Below are positions 61,491-64,000 of a stretch of DNA of 64,000 bases, piece after piece. Source of the stretch: Closterium sp. NIES-65. Lineage: Eukaryota > Streptophyta > Zygnematophyceae > Desmidiales > Closteriaceae. The notes under the pieces are model-generated. The model saw only the letters and a list, made by a program, of their open reading frames with translations. It was not told the DNA's origin and searched no databases. Where the stretch lies: NCBI GenBank assembly GCA_948144175.1, contig CANXME010002278.1:186001-250000 (forward strand), in the 5' to 3' direction. The position numbers and the translations under genes are program-made. How positions within the stretch are numbered: the stretch's first letter is position 1; each line of letters begins with the position of its first letter.

Positions 61491-62600
61491 CCCTGAGGAA
61501 GGGGAGAGAGGGACCGGGGGAGACCAGAAACAAGAAGACGAGAGGCCATGCCTCTGAGCCGAAGCAGAGAGGGGTGACCAATGTGGTGGTGCCAGAGGAG
61601 AGTCTCGTGAGACAGGAGACGACAAGAACAGGGGGCAGACTCAGGACCAGACCTGGACGCTGCAGCAAACACCTGACCCGACGCAGCTACCCTACCAGGC
61701 TCAGCAACTGGAGGAGACGCAGTGGTCAGTGTGTACAGGCTCGACCCCGGCCGACGAGTAAACGTGGCCAGGTGTCTGCCTGTCCGAGCGTCTGTGCAGT
61801 GGGTCACCCGCTGACTCGCAGGAGTGAACTGGTGAACCCCCGCATCCTGCAGGTCAGCACCACTCACCAAGTTTGTAGAGAACGAGGGGAGGTAAAGACC
61901 AAACAGGGTGCCAGAGGGGGCCGCCGGATACGGGAGGACAGTGGAGAAGTGAGCAAGGACAGGGCCCCGAGAGGGGTCTGCCAGAGAGACTGCAACTGGC
62001 CGACCAAGCGGCGTGAGTGTGGTGCAGTCTCGAAAGAAGGAGCGGGAAGCCCCCGGGTCAAGGGTGAAGGTGTGAGAGGCCGGAGTCGACGCGGTACCTG
62101 AGAGAGCAGACTCACCCGCACCTGAGGAAGCAGACTCACTAGCACCTAGAGCAGGAGCCGCATTTGTACCTGGAGCAGGAGACACACTAGCACCCAGAGC
62201 AGCAGCCGCACCAGCAGCTAGAGCAGCAGGCTCTATACCCGGGTCAGGCGGTACGCACAGGTGACCGGCACGGTCAGCACTAGTAGGCAATGCATACATG
62301 GCAGTGAGAATAGCATCATAGTCAAGAGCAAATATATCTACCCTCTGCCTAAGCAACTCCACCCAGTCGGGGAGCTCAGCCTCGTCGCCAAACTTGGTAC
62401 GCCAGGCGTCGCTCAGACGGGCGAAGCAGCGGGACGGTGTGTGACTAGGCGTCCCACAAGGCTGACCAGTCCGAGCACCAGTGCGAATCACGTAAGAGCA
62501 GCGAACAGAACTGAGAGACCCTCTACTCTGAGCGTACCATTCACGAAGCTGCTGGGGCGTGAGAGACGCGCGTGGGCGTCACTGGAGCTGCATCTGGCCG
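61485..62600 (-). pseudogene. Copia Gag tail, protease and integrase zinc domain (element B)
   Basis: From 62600 down: a TGA in MQLQ-RPRASL, LTPQQLREWYAQSRGSL, CGTPSHTPSRCFARLSDAW (C-x4-H-x4-C), VDIFALDYDAILTAMYAL, then HTFTLDPGASRSFFRDC. This last is the protease site with D-P-G instead of D-S-G. Then VSLADPSRGPVLAHFSTV, SFSTNLVSGADLQD, VTHCTDARTGRHLATF and LLWHHHIGHPSLLRL. A one-base shift near 61485 moves the frame to the next segment. No Gag core precedes it. Confidence 0.88.
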
Positions 62601-63582
62601 CCGCTAGTAGAAGCAGGAGCAGGAGTAGCAGCAGTAAGGCAGGCAGCCAAGCAAGCAGCAGGCAGCGCGCTAGTAAGGCAGGGGCTCACCAGTGGTGGGA
62701 AGAGCAGGCTTGACGACTCGGCGACTCGGCGACTCGGCGGCACGGCAGCACTGCAGCAACTGCGGCTCGGCGGCTCGGGCGACTCGGGCGGCTCGGCTGC
62801 TCGGGCGACTCGGGCGGCTCGGCAGCTACGGCTGCCTGGCAGCAACTGCAGCTCGGCGGCTCGGCGACCCGGCGGCTCGGGCGGCTGAGGTGGCGCTGCG
62901 GCTCGGGCGGCTCGGGCGGCTCGGGTGGCTCGGGCGGCTCGGGCGGCTCGGGCGGCTCGGGCGGCTCGGGCGGCTCAGGCGGCTCGGGTGACTCGGCACT
63001 AGCTCGGCGGCGCCGGCGGCTCGGTGGTGACGGCGGGGCCGCCTGGGGACGGCGGCAGGGCCGGGTGGAGCGGCGACGGGGCCAGCAGAGGCGGCGCCGG
63101 GGCTGGCAGAGGTGGAGCCAGGGCCGCAGGGGCAGGCGACGAGGCCAGCAGAGGCGGGGCCGGGTCGGTGCAGGGCTGCGGGGCCGCAAGGGAGGTGGCG
63201 GGGCCGCGGTGGAGAATGGCGGCAGGGGCCGCGACGAAGGGCGGCAGGGGCCGCGACGAAGGGCGGCAGGGGCCGCGACGAAGGGCAGCAGGGGCCGCAA
63301 CAAAGGGCGGGGCCGCGACGAGAGATGGCGGGGCCGCGACGAGAGGTGGCGGGGCCGCGACGAGGGGCGGGGCCGCGACGTAGGGCGGGGCCGCGACAAG
63401 GGGCGGGGCCGCGACGAGAGAGGCGGGGTCGCACGCCTCGGGGCGCGCGCCAGAAAGAAAATCGCCGCGCGCCGTTGGCGCGCGTCGAGACGAAATTAGG
63501 TCGCACGCCGCGGGGCGTGCGACAGATCGAGTAGCAGCAGATGCAGTAGTAGGGCCTTAGGAACAGTTCCCACGGGGGAACC
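62601..63582 (-). repeat. GC-rich simple-sequence leader of B
   Basis: About 62885-62995 (plus strand) is a 9-bp array, CGGCTCGGG, about 12 copies. About 63230-63420 is a ~21-bp array, GGGGCCGCGACGAAGGGCGGCA. Splice-donor-like minus strand CTG/GTGAGC at 62684-62692. The Pro/Arg-rich frames on both strands are repeat artefacts. Confidence 0.75.
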
Positions 63583-63594
63583 TGCTCGATACCA
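63583..63594 (-). promoter_or_regulatory. Primer-binding site of B
   Basis: Minus strand TGGTATCGAGCA abutting the 5' LTR. It is the same shortened form as in D. Confidence 0.8.
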
Positions 63595-63724
63595 TGTGAG
63601 AATTGAAACGAGAATGATTCAACTATGAAAGAGTTGGGTGCAAGTACTAACCCTAATTGGGTTGTACCCCATATGGGCTACCCCACTACAGCCTACACAA
63701 ATGTATAAGCTGTATGTTCTGACA
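63595..63724 (-). repeat. B 5' LTR (130 bp)
   Basis: Minus strand TGTCAGAACATACAGC to CAATTCTCACA. About four differences from 49905-50034. Confidence 0.92.
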
Positions 63725-64000
63725 GGCTCGACATCCCCAGACTCGGAACACCGATGCATCGCCAACCTTCCCCGTCCAACGCAGTGTGGGCGAGGTCTTC
63801 GGAGCAGAGACCCGGGGCTAGAGGTTGAGCTGATGCACAGCGTACCGTACTGCAAACAGCCACAGGAAATGGGGGGCAGCCGCATGGATCATAGAGGTAC
63901 GAGCGACCTCCATGACTAAGCCAATGCGGCGCTCAGCAATCCCATTCTGCTGTGGGAGGCCGGCAGTGTGAACGTCTGGCGGATGCTGTGCTCCGGATAG
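63725..64000 (-). pseudogene. Copia integrase (element H), right piece
   Basis: On the minus strand it reads, in changing frames, the catalytic glutamate block (NGIAERRIGLVMEVARTSM), then CGCTGTGCATCAGCTCAACC (protein AVHQLNL), and KVGDASVFRVWG up to GGCTC, where B is inserted. It continues at 49904. There are frameshifts, for example in the CAGCAGAATGGG region near 63950 (TGTGGGAGGCCGG). The element continues beyond the window, so its 5' half cannot be described. Confidence 0.85.

Larger units (their letters stand above)
49905..63724 (-). mobile_element. Copia element B, interrupted by A
   Basis: LTRs of 130 bp at 49905-50034 (3') and 63595-63724 (5'), about four differences. Target-site duplication GGCTC at 49900-49904 and 63725-63729, inside the integrase of H. 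Order on the minus strand: leader, Gag tail, protease, integrase, linker, reverse transcriptase, RNase H. The Gag core is absent. Element A is inserted in the linker at 52711-60422. Without A, B would be about 6.1 kb. Confidence 0.93.

Noticed and set aside
1-64000. An endogenous virus or a toxin gene
   Set aside because: All enzyme blocks fit Copia, Gypsy or LINE order. No envelope, capsid of other viruses, or toxin motif was seen.

Overview
The window looks like repeat-dominated nuclear DNA from a GC-rich eukaryote of the plant lineage. The strongest pointer is the primer-binding site TGGTATCAGAGC, complementary to initiator tRNA-Met as in many plant LTR retrotransposons, found next to several LTRs of Copia type and in a plant-style TRIM element. 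A streptophyte alga or early land plant fits, but the species cannot be read from the window. I found no bacterial genes, no rRNA or tRNA genes, no CRISPR array and no confident host gene. Nearly all recognisable coding sequence is LTR-retrotransposon protein, mostly broken.

Layout, left to right. 700-3008: an eroded minus-strand Copia that has lost its integrase. 3.9-4.7 kb: a minisatellite. 4787-5131: a complete 345-bp TRIM. 5.1-6.1 kb: an unidentified, possibly intron-bearing gene or pseudogene. 7235-8292: a plus-strand Copia 5' end (D). 8293-26110: a minus-strand Copia (F) split by a Gypsy element (E, 8381-13844, itself holding a solo LTR) and by a plus-strand Copia (G, 14569-20663). 26.1-35.15 kb: a repeat-poor island with tandem repeats, one inverted repeat and a LINE 3' remnant at 30.6-31.4 kb. 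35155-38487: a plus-strand Copia fragment (K) containing a solo LTR. 38488-49252: a mosaic plus-strand Copia (L) split by the youngest element, minus-strand Copia J (42057-48559). 49253-49808: another Copia 5' end (M). 49809 to the window end: minus-strand Copia H, split by Copia B (49905-63724), which is itself split by Copia A (52711-60422).

Five insertions have both ends fixed by 5-bp target-site duplications that I could read: the TRIM (GGTTT), J (GGCTA), A (AGCAC), B (GGCTC) and E (GTCAG). Two solo LTRs also have them (ACGAC and ACAGC). These give an insertion order: A after B after H; J after L after K; E and G after F.

The proteins are the standard Gag, aspartic protease, integrase, reverse transcriptase and RNase H. 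No copy is clearly functional. J is closest: one frame of 1,589 residues broken only by two UAG codons, with YVDN in place of YVDD. Many defects across copies are C-to-T or G-to-A changes, especially CAG to TAG, which fits decay of methylated cytosines in silenced repeats. Other themes are a sub-family lacking the Gag core, head-to-head joins of opposite-strand elements, hypervariable poly-C tracts and a pol linker made of tandem repeats.
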